Source: UBA7803 sp040219135 (GTDB taxonomy: Bacteria > Pseudomonadota > Gammaproteobacteria > Pseudomonadales > Azotimanducaceae). From it: 64,000 nucleotides of DNA. Location: positions 535,639 through 599,638 of the forward strand of contig JAVJTA010000013.1 of the NCBI GenBank assembly GCA_040219135.1. The letters run 5' to 3'. Position 1 is the first letter of the stretch, and each line of letters begins with the position of its first letter. The position numbers and the translations under genes are program-made. Shown one piece after another: positions 63,303 through 64,000 of the stretch. Below the pieces are notes generated by a model. It did no database searches and had not been told where the DNA came from. It was given only the letters and a program-made list of their open reading frames with translations.

Positions 63303-63471
63303 CCAGATTCACAGCGTGCGCGACTTCGAGCGGTTCCTGCGCAAGCGCGGGTTTTCCCGTACTGAGGCGAAGGCGCTCGCTGGTGCATACCGCCGACTGG
63401 CGTACAATAGCGACGACTGCCGCCCGCACGCTGGATTGGACGAGACAGACGTTCCACAAGGTGACAGGTGA
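63286..63471 (+). CDS. short protein like the tail end of a capsid protease
   Basis: 61 residues. IHSVRDFERFLRKRGFSRTEAKALAGAYRRL is very like the C-terminal segment found in HK97-type prohead proteases or in a small separate head gene; the protease domain is not present upstream. GAGAGAAG precedes the ATG. It could be a true small gene or what is left after deletion. Confidence 0.6.
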   Translation: MTTPRDQIHSVRDFERFLRKRGFSRTEAKALAGAYRRLAYNSDDCRPHAGLDETDVPQGDR

Positions 63472-63755
63472 TGCGTGCGGCAGCTCCAAGAATCACCCGT
63501 CACCGATCTGTCAGACCTCGCCCGCGGGTTCAATCGCGGCAGCCAGTGGGGCATCTGTGCGATGCAGTGGCGCCCCTACTGCGCATCTTGAGCGTTCTCG
63601 GACATGGCTGCGTGACGCTGCTCCCCGAGAATCGCGCCAGACCCGGTGCGGAGCGTGACGCTCCGTTGCGGGGCAGACCGGCCGCGTGACGCCGCCGACA
63701 CTTGGCAGCTCTCAAGCGCAAAAGACCTTTTTTGCAATTGATGAGGGCGAAAGCC
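63472..63755. other. gap before the capsid gene
   Basis: 284 bases. Plus-strand frames here (for example 63471-63689) have no family resemblance. A 7-bp perfect hairpin CGGAGCG-TGA-CGCTCCG lies at 63649-63665. GCAAAAGACCTTTTTTGC near 63720 is partly palindromic. Possibly a regulatory leader of the capsid operon. Confidence 0.45.
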
Positions 63756-64000
63756 ATGGATTTCGACAAAGAACTCGACCTGCTGATCAAGGCGGTCGAA
63801 AAGGCTCACGGTAACGACGCTGAGCTCAAGGAACGCATCACGGACCTCGAGCAGAAACTATCCGCAGTAGCGAGCGGTGGCGTGTACACCAGTGGCGAGC
63901 CTCGCGGCTTCAACGTCGGCCGTGCGGTCACCGAGTCCAGCCAGTTCAAGGCGCTGCTCGACGGCACCACGAAGACGGCGCGGATCTCGCTGAAGACGGC
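63756..64000 (+). CDS. HK97-type phage major capsid protein, 3' end outside window
   Basis: The first 81 residues from ATG 63756 (GAGGG upstream); ATG 63741 is possible. MDFDKELDLLIKAVEKAHGN and LKERITDLEQKLS form the N-terminal delta-domain coiled coil; GFNVGRAVTESSQFKALLDG followed by TTKTARISLKT is the start of the mature HK97-fold capsid as in many prophages. Confidence 0.8.
   Translation, partial: MDFDKELDLLIKAVEKAHGNDAELKERITDLEQKLSAVASGGVYTSGEPRGFNVGRAVTESSQFKALLDGTTKTARISLKT

Noticed and set aside
63471..63689. Arg/Pro-rich 72-codon frame before the capsid gene
   Set aside because: No ribosome site or family similarity; the region looks like leader DNA.

Overview
The window is GC-rich chromosomal DNA from a proteobacterium, most likely a gammaproteobacterium. 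Supporting signs are a LexA box of the E. coli type at 2018-2037, a malate synthase G, a Tat-exported high-potential iron-sulfur protein and an MgtE transporter. The gene mix (FAD/FMN oxidoreductases, VOC, GST, acyl-CoA dehydrogenase, CoA transferase, amidohydrolases, many MFS carriers) suits a free-living heterotroph that degrades varied organics. Species cannot be fixed from the sequence.

Region by region. (1) 1-2.1 kb: a questin-oxidase-like gene and a VOC gene transcribed away from a cysteine-rich COG2345-type regulator, with a perfect 28-bp palindrome between them, then a small gene behind a near-consensus LexA box. (2) 2.2-8.9 kb: small secreted or membrane proteins, a pirin and a beta-propeller protein in sequence that looks less GC-rich, bordered by a frameshifted tyrosine-recombinase remnant. 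(3) 8.9-11.9 kb: a flavin hydroxylase-family enzyme, an SDR-fold protein carrying the diagnostic halohydrin dehalogenase motifs, and a GST. (4) 12-17.8 kb: a coupled minus-strand operon of MFS carrier, TauD-type dioxygenase, lipoprotein amidohydrolase, methyltransferase and FAD lactone-oxidase-like enzyme. (5) 17.9-26.3 kb: methyltransferase, MFS, MgtC/DUF4010 protein, DUF6491 lipoprotein, HiPIP, MgtE, Rieske protein and malate synthase G. (6) 26.3-35.1 kb: a protease remnant, an SSS symporter with its DUF4212 partner, an LLM oxidoreductase, a YgjP-like peptidase, RsgA, an aminotransferase and a PEGA/formylglycine-generating-type membrane protein. (7) 35.2-37.6 kb: an MFS gene and two tandem 309-bp palindromic repeats. 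(8) 37.6-56.5 kb: an acyl-CoA dehydrogenase, an amidoligase/glutamine-amidotransferase cluster, a GAF-SpoIIE-STAS regulator, an esterase, a D-aminoacylase, a CoA transferase, an RraA-like protein, CYTH-CHAD and an ion channel. Two transporter genes here are broken by internal deletions.

(9) 56.6-64 kb: tRNA-Val and tRNA-Asp followed by an integrated mobile element that runs off the right edge. From the tRNA-Asp 3' end inward: an FRG-domain gene, a minus-strand integrase coupled to a zinc-finger gene, then a rightward chain of genes that overlap by about 4 bases (excisionase-like proteins, a TOPRIM/Spo11-like protein, a RepA-type ATPase). An array of AAACCGGAC iterons follows the ATPase gene directly and looks like an origin. 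Small genes follow, and an HK97-type major capsid gene starts only about 5 kb from the integrase. This layout suggests a capsid-encoding phage satellite, or a prophage that has lost its packaging genes. It is the most unusual region of the window.
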